DNA from: Laetiporus sulphureus 93-53 | Lineage: Eukaryota > Basidiomycota > Agaricomycetes > Polyporales > Laetiporaceae | DNA: 64,000 nt | Reading direction: 5' to 3' | Assembly (NCBI RefSeq): GCF_001632365.1 | Contig: NW_024468512.1 | Location: 573,368 to 637,367 of the forward strand | Shown here: piece after piece, positions 12,309 to 25,162 of the stretch | How positions within the stretch are numbered: the first letter of the stretch is position 1 | Layout: every line of letters starts with the position of its first letter | Translations under genes and position numbers: made by a program | The notes under the pieces: generated by a model | Database searches by the model: none | Told to the model about the DNA's origin: nothing | What the model saw: only the letters and a program-made list of their open reading frames with translations

Positions 12309-13659
12309 TCATCTCCTCCTGCCGGGACCCTTTGGACGCGCGAAGGCTTTCTTTTCGGCGTCCGGAAGAGGTGCTGTGGACGTTCCTGCGTTCGGATCGT
12401 TCTGCAAGCCTAGCTCAAGAGCAAGGAAGCTCTCGTTTAACTCCGTAGGGTCGGATGTCTCGATCTTCCGAGAGGCTACTGTCGAGGAACTGTCCGATGA
12501 GGAGATGATGTTCTTAGCGACTTCGAAAACAGAGCGCGATGCTGAGGAGTAAAGCATGCGGTGCTTGACCGGAGACGATGACGGGCAAGAGTATATGAAC
12601 ACTTATGAGCAGTAGATCAGATCAGATGGCAGAAGCAGGGCACTAGGATTCGTCACACGTACCGATCTCGCGTCGAGGAGGAGACGTGATGCTGTGCGGC
12701 CAGGCGAAAAAAGCGTATGCTGAAGTCCAGTTGTGTGAGCTCTGCGCACAACGAACGCAGATTAAGCCAGCACATACATGGTTCAGAAGGAGGGATGGCG
12801 GAACTCAATCCGTCAATGCTACGTTCAGCTGAAGAGGACAGCAACAACGTCTCCGTCGTCGGGTCGATACTCTAGTCAAGCCATCAGGCGTGAACCGCAA
12901 CACGACATGGTGTGGCCACTCACAGTCAGGACCAAAGCACTCCCATCACCCAGACCCAGCTCTCTGACAGCGTTCTCAGCTTCCTCATGCCACTTCAAGC
13001 CAACCCCTTGGCCGATGTGATTCTGCCTGGCTCTGCTTCCTTCGTATCCTCCGGCGCCTGCCTCGCGTTCAGCTGCCTTCACAGCCTCCATCTCTTTCTC
13101 CCTCGCACTCATAGGCTTGGGTGCCGCGAGATGCTGCTTGTGCTTAGCATACGCGTCAGCAGAAATGTCATCTTTGCTCGTGGCGAACAGGCTGTCCGTG
13201 AAATGTGCTGATCCCAGAGACTTGGCCAAGGTAGTCCTCGTTGCAGCATACAGCATCTAACGGAAAGAGATTCATGTTATCAGAGTGCAGTGTTGACTAG
13301 GACGGAACAAAGAACCTTGTCTCTGACTTTCGCAGAGTCTGGGACGTAGTAGATTGCCAACCACTCAGAGGGAGGGTCATCAAGTCTCACGAGAACGTAT
13401 GCAGGGATGTTGTCCTCCAGAAGACCGCTCAGCTGGTTCAAGTCTTCCTCTAGAGTACCCGATGGAGCAATAGATTCGTCTGGCACGAGTGATTCTGGCA
13501 GATCGCGATATTATGAGCTGTGACACGCATGGAAAGACTGAGGTATGAGAGACCATTGCGAATTGAGATCTTGAGGAATCGGACGTTCCCAGATCCCACC
13601 GCATCAGAGAATGCGGTTGAGAGCTCTGAAGAGACAGCGATGCCCGTTGGTGCAGACAT
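12309..13659 (-). CDS. TWF1: Twinfilin, actin monomer-binding/capping protein
   Basis: Twinfilin has two ADF-homology domains and sequesters actin monomers and caps barbed ends at sites of endocytosis and polarised growth. Six exons (13659-13554, 13494-13316, 13256-12924, 12871-12778, 12719-12663, 12601-12309) give 353 aa, the usual size. ADF-H domain 1 runs from VSSELSTAFSDAVGSGNVRF to MLYAATRTTLAKSLG. The linker KDDISADAYAKHKQH is followed by domain 2, which ends at VFIYSCPSSSPVKHRMLYSS. The C-terminal AFARPKGPGRRR matches the basic twinfilin tail that binds capping protein and phosphoinositides. The acceptor before the last exon is an AAG and less certain than the others. The gene is divergent to the FYVE-protein gene with 263 bp between start codons. 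Confidence 0.93.
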
Positions 13660-13922
13660 CGCGAGAAAGAAATAGAGTTATAGCGAGATATTGCAAGGTC
13701 GACGTCGCGTGAGATGGCAGGGATACGCTAGGATACACGGACCTGAGCGTTTTCGCGTCTGACGCAACGACCTCTGCAGTGGTGAGTATATGCAGCTTGA
13801 TGCTCTCTGTCGAACTGTTCATCATGCACGTCCAGCAACCCCCTTCGCAGGACTGCCGCGCGTGGGCAGTGCCCTTATCGACTCGGATGACAATATAGTC
13901 CTCGACTTCTCCCGGTACCAGC

Positions 13923-16666
13923 ATGAGCTCTACACCATATGTACCGTATCGGCCCTACAAGGTGCGCACTCGCTCATGCCTTACAGTGTTGATATAACAG
14001 CTGAGCAGGAACATGACGTTTATAGCCCAAGAGACTTCCAAGGGATACATCTAGTCAACCGTCGTCAAATGGCGCTACTCCTCCCCAGTTCCGTCTACAA
14101 GTCCAGCTGAACGGTGTTGGCAACGGACATGCGAACGATGAGCCTCCCGTTCACCAGCGGACAGGCAGCTTGGGGGCTGCGGATGCTTCTTCGCGTCCAT
14201 CAGGGTACCTCGTCAACAAAAGCAGGCCCGCTTCCATGCTCGCTTCAGTGCCTCAGCGCGATCCTCCCGAGTTCGTGCATGCCGAATATGCGACATATCC
14301 GTCTAGTCCCAATACAACGTCTACACCTGCAACATCGCCCCCACTCAATATCTGCATAAACCACGAAATGAACTCTTCCCCGGTATCCGTAACCTCACTG
14401 CCGTCGCCCAAGGTACCCTATGTCGCGTCTAACGCTAATAGCATGAACCCGCCATCTCCTGTTGCAGGACCGTCAACACTCTCCGCAGCCGCAGCTTCCG
14501 ATCGGCCAGGAGCGTCATCACGAAGAATGTCGACCTTCCGACACCTGCGGCCCTCTAGCGCCCGCTCCACATTGTCGTCCTCGCCTCTCAGGCCGACAGA
14601 TACCCATGTCCGTACATCATCAAGCACATCGTCCCTGTCTCGTCCTCTTGAGCTACTGTCGACTTCCAATACTCCCAGCCAAGCCTCTTCTGTCGCACCG
14701 TCGCCTTCCATCCGTCCGTATGATAGAGACCTGCCAGCGCTGCCCACACTAGACACATCGTCTCGATCAGCGTCGTCCCACGCAGAGTCTCCTCAGCTGG
14801 CTAGCTCCCCGGTCTCTCCATCTTCAGCTGCGTCATTTACTCGTGTACCTTCGTCGAGGTCGTCCCCGCAGCCGCGCAACCGAACGCTGTCCCCTGCGCC
14901 TGCGCCATACGCAACGTATACCCCTGCTTCATCTCACGCCCACACCCCTTCTATAGCAGCCTCCCCATCACTCACTGTCAGTACTCGCACAACTCATCGC
15001 GCATTAGCACCTTATCGACCTGGATTCCAGCCCAAAGGGCTTTATAGGCCGCGCACAGATGAATTCGTCGAGGCGCGTGCAGCTTTCCGGAACGTGGGGC
15101 GCATAGAACGGACCAGGCTTGAACGGAGGCTGGAGAAGCTCATCAACTTGCACTTTCCTCCAGAAGAGCAAAAGGCCAAGGAGAAGGCTGCCCGTCCTGG
15201 AGATCGGCTGCAAGCTCCTAAGAAACGCCCTTCGTCGATCTTCGATATGGACTTTTCGGAGCTTCGCGCTAAAAGTGCCACTGACTTGTGGAGAGATGTC
15301 GTACAGTCTCAGATGACTCCTGCAGGAAAGAACGATATTCGAGGTGCGTATAACAGACTCTCTTTGACTTGTACGATATTTGACTATCTATTTCGTTGCA
15401 GCTGCTGAACAGACGATCACGCCATGGGAGGAAGATGCTTCAGTCTCGCAATGTCCTCTATGCTCGTGCGTTTTGACAGCGGGTTCGCGAAAGGCTGTGC
15501 TGATGAGGTTTTTCCGTGACTAGTGCAACTTTTCATCCCATAACAAATCGCAAACATCATTGCCGCCTTTGTGGACGTATCATCTGCTCGCTGCCCGTTA
15601 AGTATCCGCAGCGCCCGCAACCTTGTTCTCTGCTTTTCGTCGCAGATCCCAAGACAGGGCGAATAGAAGAAGTTGGCGAGGGCGTAGACTATGGCGTGCG
15701 ACGGCGAACAACTTCATATTCTCAATTGAAAGGTGGGAGGATTGACGAAGCACTCACTGAGGAGGAGAAATTCCTCAAGGGTGTACGGATATGCCGAGAA
15801 TGTCGACCAGTCCTCTTGTAAGTCTAAAGCGTTCGCTTCGTGACATCCACTGACGTTGTGGTCTTGCCGGAAAAACAGGAGACAACAGCACAAATACGAA
15901 GTGCAGAACACGCCAATCTTTTTCAAGCTTTACGATGTCCGTGCGAAGTAATGCCGTTTCAATTGTTTATCTGACAATTGTCCTCGACAGACATTCATCA
16001 GCGTGGAAAAAGAAATTGAAGATGCATTGCCACAATTTCAGGAGCTCATGCTTAGTTTGAGGTTAGCACCGTAACTGCTTGTTAACTATTACCTTTTCCT
16101 CTGACGAAGCCTTCAGTAAGCAGGAACGACCTGCGCCGGAAGCATCTGCGGTAAGGAAACGTCTATTAGAGGCCTTCGGCCAATACGACGTCCTTGCGAA
16201 GCGGATCCGGCAGCTTCGTTGTCCCCCTGGCAGCTCGCAGGATCGCTTACAGTCTGCGATACTCAATCGAGCCAACTTATTCCTTCAGAAACACATGTTT
16301 CCGCTCCAGGTAAGAGTCGCGCATCGGAGGCATTCGCTACTCCCACTTAACAATATGATGCAATAGTCACTACCTAAGCCATCGGATAACGCCAAAGCAT
16401 CTCCTCCCGCTGGCTCAGAGTCGGAGGAGCGCGTGATCGATCCAGATTCCGAGGTGGCGCGAGTGCTGCAACCGTTGTTGGAGCAAGAAGCCTTGCTTGA
16501 TTCCTTCATCGAGGAGGCACAGGCTCACAGGAAATTCGAGGACGCGAAGACGTTGAAAGTTAATCTGCAGGAGATTAGAGCAGAAATCAATCGAATCTTG
16601 ACGAACGCAGAGGCTGGCATGGGTGAACAGACAGCTCAAGGGAAGTCTAAGAAGAAAGGTGTATGA
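13923..16666 (+). CDS. PEP7: Pep7/Vac1-like FYVE protein (rabenosyn-5 type)
   Basis: Pep7/Vac1 binds PI3P and Rab5/Vps21 on endosomes and tethers vesicles on the route to the vacuole. Eight exons (13923-13961, 14026-15343, 15402-15465, 15524-15817, 15879-15936, 15991-16061, 16117-16309, 16367-16666) encode 778 aa. About the first 300 residues are Ser/Pro-rich and probably disordered. The zinc finger begins CPLC near TPWEEDASVSQ, continues with the FYVE signature RKHHCRLCGR, and ends CRECRPVL; it carries an internal insertion as in Pep7. Helical segments follow, including a C-terminal coiled-coil-like stretch (FIEEAQAHRKFEDAKTLKVN) resembling the Rab-binding end of rabenosyn. The start in the 39-nt first exon (MSSTPYVPYRPYK) is inferred because it joins in phase to exon 2; no in-frame ATG lies near the start of exon 2. 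Confidence 0.88.
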
Positions 16667-16907
16667 CGTCGAAACACCCGATCGTCGCGGGTTCATGTTG
16701 CTTGGTACTCCGTTTTCATGCTCTCGTGGACTGGATGGCATCGCGATACCCGTAGAACAGTATTGACGGATTACAAAGGACCTTGGCAGATAAATACGGA
16801 TGATGGTATGAATGGATATGCAGGAATAAAATTATGGGCATGCAGAAGGCAATGCAACAGATTGAAGCAGTAAATTAGGCTCGAAAACAATGTAACATGT
16901 TCCAATT

Positions 16908-19900
16908 TCAGCTCAACACGGCCGCAGATTGGTTGATAAATTCTCTTCTGAAAGGCGCACTGCGCGGAGGATTCGGTATCGAAAATGACTGGTGCGGAAG
17001 AGCGCTGTGGGGTGGCTGCGGTAGGGAAGAGGCCAGCTTTGAGCTGGCAGAGGGCAAAGCGCTTCGACTACGCGAGAGACCTGCTCCCAACTTGCTTTCC
17101 TCTGGCGTTCCGATAGCACCTTGCGCTACCATAGGAGAGTAAGGACGAGGAGTTGGAGCTGGAGAGAACGAGGAAACGTGTAGAAGAATGACAAATTCTT
17201 CTGTAGCATTCGTCAGGTTGACCATGCTCGTTCGCAAATCAGATGAAAGAGGATGGGAGGTCATGTGGGTCTTGATAGCACTCGATAATTGGATTACAGT
17301 CTGAACACGAGGCAAGTCAGCCATGAGAATTTACGGCAACGAACTGCGGCTCAGCAGTCTTACCTTCGCAAACGTACGAGCCTCATCGTGGAGAGGTTTG
17401 TCCGTAGGCTGAACACCATCTCGGATGTACCCAATGTTGCGTCTCAACCTTTCTGTCACGACTTTCGCTTGATCAACGATCTCCTTGACGTCTTCTGTTA
17501 CCCCCTCCCGATCATTAAGAATCCTATCCATCATGTTCCAAATCGCTGGAGCCAAGTCCAGAGCTTTTTTCACGGCGTCGATGGCCTCCTTGTCCACCAA
17601 CGTGCTCGTATTGGATGGTGTTTCCACCTGAGCCGTTCTCAAAGCGAGCCCAGATGATGATGGCGGAAGGGAGTTCTGTGATCCCTGACGTGAGTGACTA
17701 TCCCAGCGGTACGCTGTCGGTACTGCAGAATCGCCATTAGGAGTACCCAGCGGTGTTGAACCTAATGCAGTCGCCATGCGCCTGGCCGACCGTAACACAG
17801 GCGTCGAAGGAGCCGCACCGTTGATAACGCCAGCTGTCAGAGGTGAAGAAGGGGCATCAACGAAAGACGGTAGCATCTTCCCGATCTCAACGTCCTTGTA
17901 GCTGAACGAACCTGCATGCCGACGGGCCATTCGCGTCTGACCGTGATCCCGGGACGTCGGCGACACTCCATGTCTCAAACGCGGTTGGTCTGATGTCGAC
18001 GAGTCTGCGATATGTGCAGCTGCTGACCGAGCAGAAGACGGTGACTGCGCAGCATGCGACTTGGCGGCGGGCGGTGGGCGAATTTCCCAGAGGAGCGGCT
18101 TGACGGCCTCGATTCGCATAGCCATGGCCTGCCATGAGCTAGCAATCTCGGCCATAGAACCGTAAAGATTCAATAACATCTGCCTCGTATAACGGACGTC
18201 GTCATGTGTTGCCAGTACCTTTAGTTGAAGAGCCAAAACTCCCACCGCCTTCCCGAAGACAGCCACGTTGTCTCTACAACACTCAACAACTGCTCTACAG
18301 ACTGACGGAGGAGGCAAACCCTTCACGCTCATCGTGTCGAAGCGGTCCAGAGCATTGATGAGGCCAGTCATGTAGACGCTGGCCGGGTCAAGCACCTTGT
18401 TCAGGACTGTCGACAGTCGCTGGTCAATAGCATATTCCGTATGGGTATAGAGTTGCAAAGTCTCATAGATTCGTGAGACTCCGAAGAGTATGCCTCGCGC
18501 GGCATCAACCAATGCCAATAGATCCTCTGGAATTGCTTTCGATAGGTGCAACGGTGTCAAAGCGGAAAAGCGACGGAAGTAAGAATGTCGTTCCTTGTCC
18601 ATGGAAGGCGCAGCTGCAACCTCCGCAATAGGCGACGAGGCGGGAAGATCATCAGTTGACGCTGACGCTTTGCGTCTGAAGCCGATATCAGCGGCAATTT
18701 TCTGATGGATGCTTCATTGGCATCTCACCGTGCAGACCCTGTCGGCTCTAAAAGAGCTACAGGACGTTGGGGCAGGATCACGTCACTTTTGCTCTGTAAC
18801 TTGAGCGGTCGCAGCTCTGAAAAGCTGTTTCTGACAGTAACGTTGCTGTAACTACTGGAGGTCTTGGAGTCTGTGCCAGTTAGATCATTTCCAGCGCGCC
18901 CCTGACGGCCACGAAGAGCAATGGGACTATCTTCATGGGTGGACTCCATTATTTCATCCAGGGGATAGCAGGAATCAGGAGAATGCGAAACAGAGCGGGA
19001 ATGACTCTTTGAGGACCCTTGCAAGAAACGCGGGAAACGAGGCCTGTCCTGTTCTGGCTCCGTGGAAGAGCATTCCAGTCGAGAGTAGATCGAAGAGTCC
19101 GACTCCACAGAGTACGAACGAGCATGGTACGGAGAGTTGGCGATCTCATCTTTGCTTGATGACGTTTGAGCTACAGACCTAACATCGCTTTTTGTGGCAT
19201 CAGTAGGTACAACGACAATGTTTTGAATCACGCACTGTGCAGCCTCACTTAAATCGGGGCCTATTTCATCACGCTCGATGACGCCACCGATAGAATCCTC
19301 GCTCGTCTTCCGCTGAGTAGGAGGCTCGATATTCTCTTCAATCCACGTCTGTACGCGTCTGATCCACTCTTTCATGCGATCTGGATCGTTCAAGTTCTCA
19401 TCAGGCTGGAGAACATGTTTTGGTGGCCACTCCCATGGGTTCTGGTCGACTTTCAGTAACGTCAGCTCGCGGAACTGGCTAATGTAAGGCGGGAGCTTGT
19501 GTATCTTGTTGCGCACGATGGAGAACACCTGTACAACGTTACTGTGGATAGGTAACCGGATAATTGGATACAGACAAACGCTACATACGCGCAGGTTGGT
19601 CAACGATCCTGGCTGGGAGGGTAACCGCTTAATCTTGTTACGGCTGATATCCAGAATCTCCAACGATGGCATGACGGTCAACTGCGCAGAGAAAATTCAA
19701 TGACATGCAAAAGAGACTAGAATCAAGCACGTACAACATCTGGAAATACCGAGAAATTGTTATTTCGAAGCACTAGGTACCTCAGACGCGAGAGCAGTGA
19801 GAGTGCCATGGGTAACGTCGTCAGGCGGTTGTACGCAAGAGCAATCCTGTGCTACGCGTTGCAAACTCGCACTACAAGTGAAATAGACGGCAAAGCACCT

Positions 19901-20134
19901 TATGACGCCGCATTCTCCTTTCGCATCCCGACAGACGGTGGCAAGTTCCTCCACGCCAGACTCTCCCACATCAGTGAGGTCCTTGTGTGCTAAATCGAGC
20001 GTCGCGCCGTTGTCGGAAGATCTTGCGATGGCTTCCATGATATGTTTATTACTGAGCGCAACAGATGGTAGTGAAGATGAGATGCCATTCCTCAAAGAAC
20101 GAGCGGGTCGACTGTCGACATCAGATTCGGACAT
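16908..20134 (-). CDS. SOG2: Sog2-like leucine-rich repeat protein of the RAM network
   Basis: Sog2 is the leucine-rich-repeat component of the RAM/morphogenesis pathway that works with the NDR kinase Cbk1 in cell separation and polarity. Six exons (20134-19899, 19846-19735, 19681-19589, 19528-18729, 18675-17364, 17300-16908) give 981 aa. N-terminal LRRs are visible: TLDLAHKDLTDVGE, IALAYNRLTTLPMAL, LRYLVLRNNNFSVFP, LEILDISRNKIKRLP and VFSIVRNKIHKLP. These are followed by NPWEWPPKHVL, a conserved post-LRR element. After a Ser-rich linker, the region starting RHSYFRRFSALTPLHLSKAI is the Sog2 C-terminal domain, which continues to the final exon. The gene is divergent to SPB4 (244 bp apart) and converges with PEP7 (241 bp). 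Confidence 0.88.
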
Positions 20135-20378
20135 TCGCGTTCAGGAGACGCGATGAACACCAGAGAGTGAAAGAGCGACGCGGCGGATTGAATGAAATCC
20201 AGACAGAACAGGCCTCGTGGAGCGGACAAGGTGGTCGGAAGAAGTAGTCGGATGGTTGGTCGTCGACGGCGCCCTGGAGTTACCACACAAGGTGAAGCAT
20301 TTGTGTCACGTGCTTCGCTTCTCGCCTTCTCCGCAAGCCAGACGCTTTTCAGAGAAATCTCCTCTACCAGAGCCGGGC

Positions 20379-22845
20379 ATGGCCTCTAATGCATATGCTG
20401 GAACATGGGCTTCGCTACCGACCACGCTGACACCTTGGATGTGAGGCTTCATCTCCCTCTGTTGATGCCCTGTAACTCAATCCGAGCCAGCCTGGATGTC
20501 ATTCAGTCACTTGGATTCGCCCAAATGACCCCAGTGCAAGCTTCCACCATACCACTATTTATGAAGCACAAGGACGTCGTCGTGGAAGCCGTCACCGGTT
20601 CCGGGAAGACTCTCGCGTTTGTAATACCTGTGGTGGAGCAGCTCATTCGCAGAGAGAAAAGATTGAAGCGGAATGAGATTGGTGCGCTGATCATCAGTCC
20701 AACAAGGTTTGTCCGGCTTCTATCGGTTGTTTCATGACAAAGTGCAGATTTGAACTCCAGGATAGAGAGTTAGCAACCCAGATCCACTCAGTGTTCTCCA
20801 TCTTTTTTGCAAGCCAACCCTCTAAGGTCCCCAATGAAACCAATGATGATGCTGTTGAAGCTGGCAGTTCTCACTTTTCCGAGGTGACATATCCCCCACC
20901 CCTTCTCATAGTTTCTTCGGAATCCTCGCCAGCCCAGGACGTTCAACAATTCATATCGACAGGAGCCGACATCGTAATCGGCACGCCTGGTCGAATAGAA
21001 GAGTTTTTATTGGGTAAAGGCAAGGACATCGTGAATGCCAAAGAGTTGGAAGTGCTGGTACTTGACGAGGCTGATCGGTACGTTCGCCCCTCGGCTATTT
21101 CATTAGCAGTTGGAACTCATGATTGATTAGACTGCTCGATCTTGGCTTCCATGCTACACTGACACGCATATTAACGCACCTACCAAAGCAACGTCGTACA
21201 GGCCTCTTTAGCGCCACTATGACTGATGCGGACGCGATGTCTGAATTAGTCCGTGTAGGGCTCCGAAATCCTGCGCGTATCGTAGTGAAAGTACAGACAA
21301 AAAAAGCAAAAGTCAAGCACAACGAAGGGCATTCTCAAGCGAAGCGGGAATTAGGGGATGTAATTGAAGAGCGACGAATACCTGCCAGGTGTGTTGACAT
21401 GTCTATCTTTATGTTCTCATACTGATGACGTTGTAGTCTACAGAATCTCTGTATGATTTGCAAATCGTCCGAAAAGCTCCTGCAGCTGGCGCGGATTATA
21501 TCTTTTGAGGTGACACGGCAACAATCTTCAAGATTCATTGTGTATTTCTCGACGTGTGCATGCGTCGAGTACTTCTATCGCGTAGGCGGAATGATCACTT
21601 CTATCCGCACTTTCTCATAACCATATGCTGCAGATTCTAACTCCATTCCTACCACCCAATACCAAACTGTACTCGTTGCATGGTCATCTGCCACCGGCAA
21701 CACGTGAACGCACGCTGTCCAGTTTTGCGTCTTCAGTCGCTCTGCCCTTGTCGCCTTCTGTATTACTAGCCACCGATGTCGCCGCGCGAGGTTTGGATAT
21801 TCCCGATGTGGACGTTGTATTACAGTTTGATCCTCCATCGGATACGAAATCCTTCTCGCATCGCTGCGGACGTACGGCTCGGGCTGGACGAAGCGGGAAG
21901 GCTTGGGTCTTGTTGGTAGGTCGGGAGGCTGACTACGTGGGTGAGTGATGGAATGGAGTTCTGTTTCGCTGAGATCGCCTATCTGCCAAATTTACTCAAT
22001 ATCCATGCTCACAGACTTTTTATCTATTCGGAAGATACCTCTTATCGAACGGAAGCCGTTTCGTGAAGATGGCAGCGCCTATGACGATCCCGCTGAACCG
22101 GAAGATGAGAATGTCTCCGCCATGCAAGAGCAGATCAGGCAGGTGCTGCTGACTGATCGGGGTCTGCACGACAAGGTATGGTTCTCAACACACGCAAAGG
22201 AACGTCTTGACTTATCGTTTGTAAAGGCTGTGAAAGCGTTCGTGTCGTTCGTTCGGGCATATTCGAAGCATGAAGCTTCGTACATATTCCGAGTCAAGGA
22301 TCTGGACCTTGTTGGCGTCGCCAAGAGCTATGGACTGCTGAGGTTGCCGCGAATGCCGGAGTTAAGTGACTCATTCAGAGACAGTTGGAAAGACGCTGAA
22401 GTCGATGTGAGTTCTGTCATGGACGATTCCCGGACGTTCGTTTCTCATTTGTGAATGCTAGTGGGATTCGTACGCATACAGCGATAAGCAACGTGAGGCG
22501 AAGAGGTTAGCAGAACTCGCCAACCGTGCCGCCTCCGAGTTGGATGTGAAGAGGCGCAGGGAAAAACACGCGGAGAAAAGGAAGACCAACGCTGCGTGGA
22601 GCGATAACGTTTCCAGAAAAGACGAGCGCTTGAAGAGGAAGGAGAAAAGGGACAGAAAGAGAAAGTGGCAAAAAGCGAATCAAAAAGAGAAAACAGAGTC
22701 GAAGGGCTCAAGGCGAAGTCGAGATGATGCGGCCCCCGCGTGTGATGATGAGGATGATTGGGAAAGGGAAGAGCGCATGGCGAAGAAGGTCAAGCGCGGC
22801 GTCCTCAGCAAGGAGGAATTTGACGGAGAGTTCAATGTGATATAG
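20379..22845 (+). CDS. SPB4: ATP-dependent rRNA helicase Spb4 (DDX55)
   Basis: Spb4 is a nucleolar DEAD-box helicase needed for 60S subunit assembly. Nine exons (20379-20440, 20491-20706, 20766-21077, 21131-21388, 21437-21581, 21634-21940, 22015-22175, 22227-22406, 22462-22845) give 674 aa. Visible motifs are the Q motif (GFAQMTPVQ), Walker A (AVTGSGKT), GTPGR, DEAD (LVLDEADR), SAT (LFSATMTD), [14 protein letters not shown] and [11 protein letters not shown]. The C-terminal extension [20 protein letters not shown] and the MPEL motif are diagnostic of Spb4 rather than other DEAD-box proteins. The tail is highly basic ([14 protein letters not shown]). The start [10 protein letters not shown] matches family N-termini. 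The first intron is placed so that TPW is followed by [10 protein letters not shown]. Confidence 0.95.
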
Positions 22846-23159
22846 TATAACACGTCATCATTGTATCTGTATACAATACCCCCTCGTACACTTGCTAGTT
22901 TCACAACAATGCTGAAACGTCGACGACACGACCAGGCGTTGAATATTGAATATTGAAGTTGTCAGCCACATGGTCGGGGAAAAGCTGGCGATCGTGTCGA
23001 GGCAAGCGAATGACCATCCCACCCCCAGTACCTGCAGTCGCCGTAGCGTCACAGCGACTCGACCATTTCTGATCGTCTTGAACTTTGACAACACTTCAAA
23101 AAACATCCGTCTTTCTGACGTTCGTGGACGCGGCTGGAAGCAAACAATAGCGTATCAAA
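22846..23159. other. Intergenic, no gene seen
   Basis: This 314-bp gap lies between the SPB4 stop and the start of the next plus-strand gene. It probably holds the SPB4 3' UTR and the promoter of the downstream gene. An open frame upstream of 23160 has no ATG-supported extension I would trust. Confidence 0.5.
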
Positions 23160-25162
23160 ATGGCTACTCCCAAGCTCAGTGCCGGCTTCTTCAATCGACG
23201 CTGTTTTGTGCGTGCTTGCCATTTTCCATTTCTTGCTGTCACGTCTCACGGATTCTGCAGTGGTATGATGACGACGGCAACCCCCGACTTAATGAGGATG
23301 GAAGATATGGCTGCACACGACGTGAAGACCGAGGTCGAAACTGTTCATTCGTCCACCCAGACGATCCGAGGTGGTCTTCTCTGAAGCCAACCCACCCACC
23401 TGGTCATGAGAAACTTTCAGCAGCCGAAGCACAGCGGAAAGCCCATTCAGCTCGCCCGTCAACCTCTGACATGAACCCCTGGTCGCGTACACCTCCTCGA
23501 GCTCGTAGCCCGCTGCGTACATCGGTGCATCGTCCTCGTTCTCCCCCTCGCCCCAGTAGCCCTCGACGCTCTCGTACGCCTCCACGCGCTAGGTCGCCTC
23601 GTTCTGGATCACGACAGCGCCCGTCCTCACTCTCAAAGTCTGCTGAGAATTTCGATCACCGCGACGCGGCCCAGCGTCCTACCACCACGACGTCCTTTTC
23701 GCATGAAGAGCGTTCCCGCATCCCATCGCATAGCTTCACGATACCTGTTCCCCCTGTTTTGAGATCGTCGACGCTTTCCAGAGGGTTTTCAGGAGACAGC
23801 GAAGGTGCACACATGCCATCCAAGGACGCATCGCTTGAACAGAAGCGCTCTGCCTGGAACGAGCGCATAACGTGAGTCATGGCCTGCGCTTTTGGCATGC
23901 TACATATTAATTTGTGTCACTCAGACTTTTGGCTGAAGCGACACTTTGTCGTTCAGAGTTGTCCGACCTGCTGAAAGATGTCGAGAACTATGAACGTATC
24001 TCACGCTCTTGGATTCTCAATAACCTGTCCGAAGAGAGCCGGGCGCGTATCAATACTCAGTTGGCCGATGCCATTGCGCGCAGTGCGGCAAAGAAGAGCG
24101 ATCTCAAGAGGATAATCGTACGGTTAACGGAGACGAACTACTGGCCAATCGCTCCAAGCGCTGTACCTGCTGAGCGCGACGGTCGGTCCGACATGAAGGA
24201 GGCAATTATGGAGTTGAAAAAGGGTATGCAGGACTTGCATAATCAGCTGCAGGAGTACCGCGTTGGGCATGCTGCCGTCGACTCGAAACCACCGCCTCCG
24301 ATCAAAAATGACGAGAGTCATGTTGCAGAGCCTCCTGCGAAGCGTCTAAAGCTTTCCGTCGACGATACCACTGGCCCATCTGGCTGGGACAGCGAATTAT
24401 ACGACCTACGCGACCGATTGCTTCGATTAGAAGAACAATCCTCTGACCTGGAGCAAGAGATGGTTCAGCATGATCATGAGCTGAATACGCTACAGACCAA
24501 GACAGAGGAGATCCTAGGCCTAGATGCAGCAGGATCGGCGGGATCCTCTACGCGTGACTTGGATATGCAGCCGGTCGAGCAGTTCTCCAGGGAGCTTGAC
24601 ATAGCCGGCAGGCAAATTGAAGAGTTGGCTCTGGAGGTAGCAAATCTGATCAAGCAGACAATGAAGAAGGATGCAGAACTTGAACAGGTGCACTCAGAAA
24701 ATCGACAACTTATACAAAAAGTGGAGGTGGTAAGGAATCGCCATCATCTAATCACTGTGATGTCGTTGATCATGGAGATGCCAGCAGTTGTCTTCACAAT
24801 TGGCTGCAAACCAGCTTGAGCTGCAAGCTCTCAATGCAGCTGTAGCAGCATACATTTCACAATCAAATGCAAAACCATCCTCACCTCAACTGCCAGCCAT
24901 GGAAGACATCATAAGCTCTGTTCAACCAGCACTTCTTGAAATGATTCACAGTGGTCTACAGCCAATGCTGTCCAATACCCATCACAGCATTGAAACCATG
25001 ATAGAAGACAGGATCAAGAATGTGTATACCACTGTCATGTCATCGTTGACACCATATCTACAGACAGTTGACACCATGTCAGCATGGATGGAACACACCC
25101 ATGAAGGAAGCCATGAACTGCATGACCAGCTGAAGGATCTCAACAATGGTGGGATCAAGTAG
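23160..25162 (+). CDS. CCCH-like zinc-finger, coiled-coil protein of unknown function
   Basis: I do not recognise a named family. Four exons (23160-23207, 23261-23871, 23925-24729, 24788-25162) give 612 aa. The N-terminus has a C-x18-C-x9-C-x3-H arrangement (Cys15, Cys34, Cys44, His48; NCSFVHPDDPRW) resembling a CCCH finger, suggesting nucleic-acid binding. Residues of roughly 100-160 are rich in Arg-Ser/Arg-Pro/Ser-Pro (RSPLRTSVHRPRSPPRPSSP), like splicing-related or nuclear proteins. The second half is predicted coiled coil (LRDRLLRLEEQSSDLEQEM, IAGRQIEELALEVANLIKQ). The last exon (125 codons) lies entirely in CpG-poor DNA unlike the rest of the gene and may come from an inserted element, so the true ancestral C-terminus may be lost. 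Exons 1-3 are well supported; the last splice is plausible because the frame stays open and helical. Confidence 0.7.

Noticed and set aside
14418..14756. 112-codon minus-strand ORF
   Set aside because: Antisense to the disordered Ser-rich part of the Pep7-like protein.
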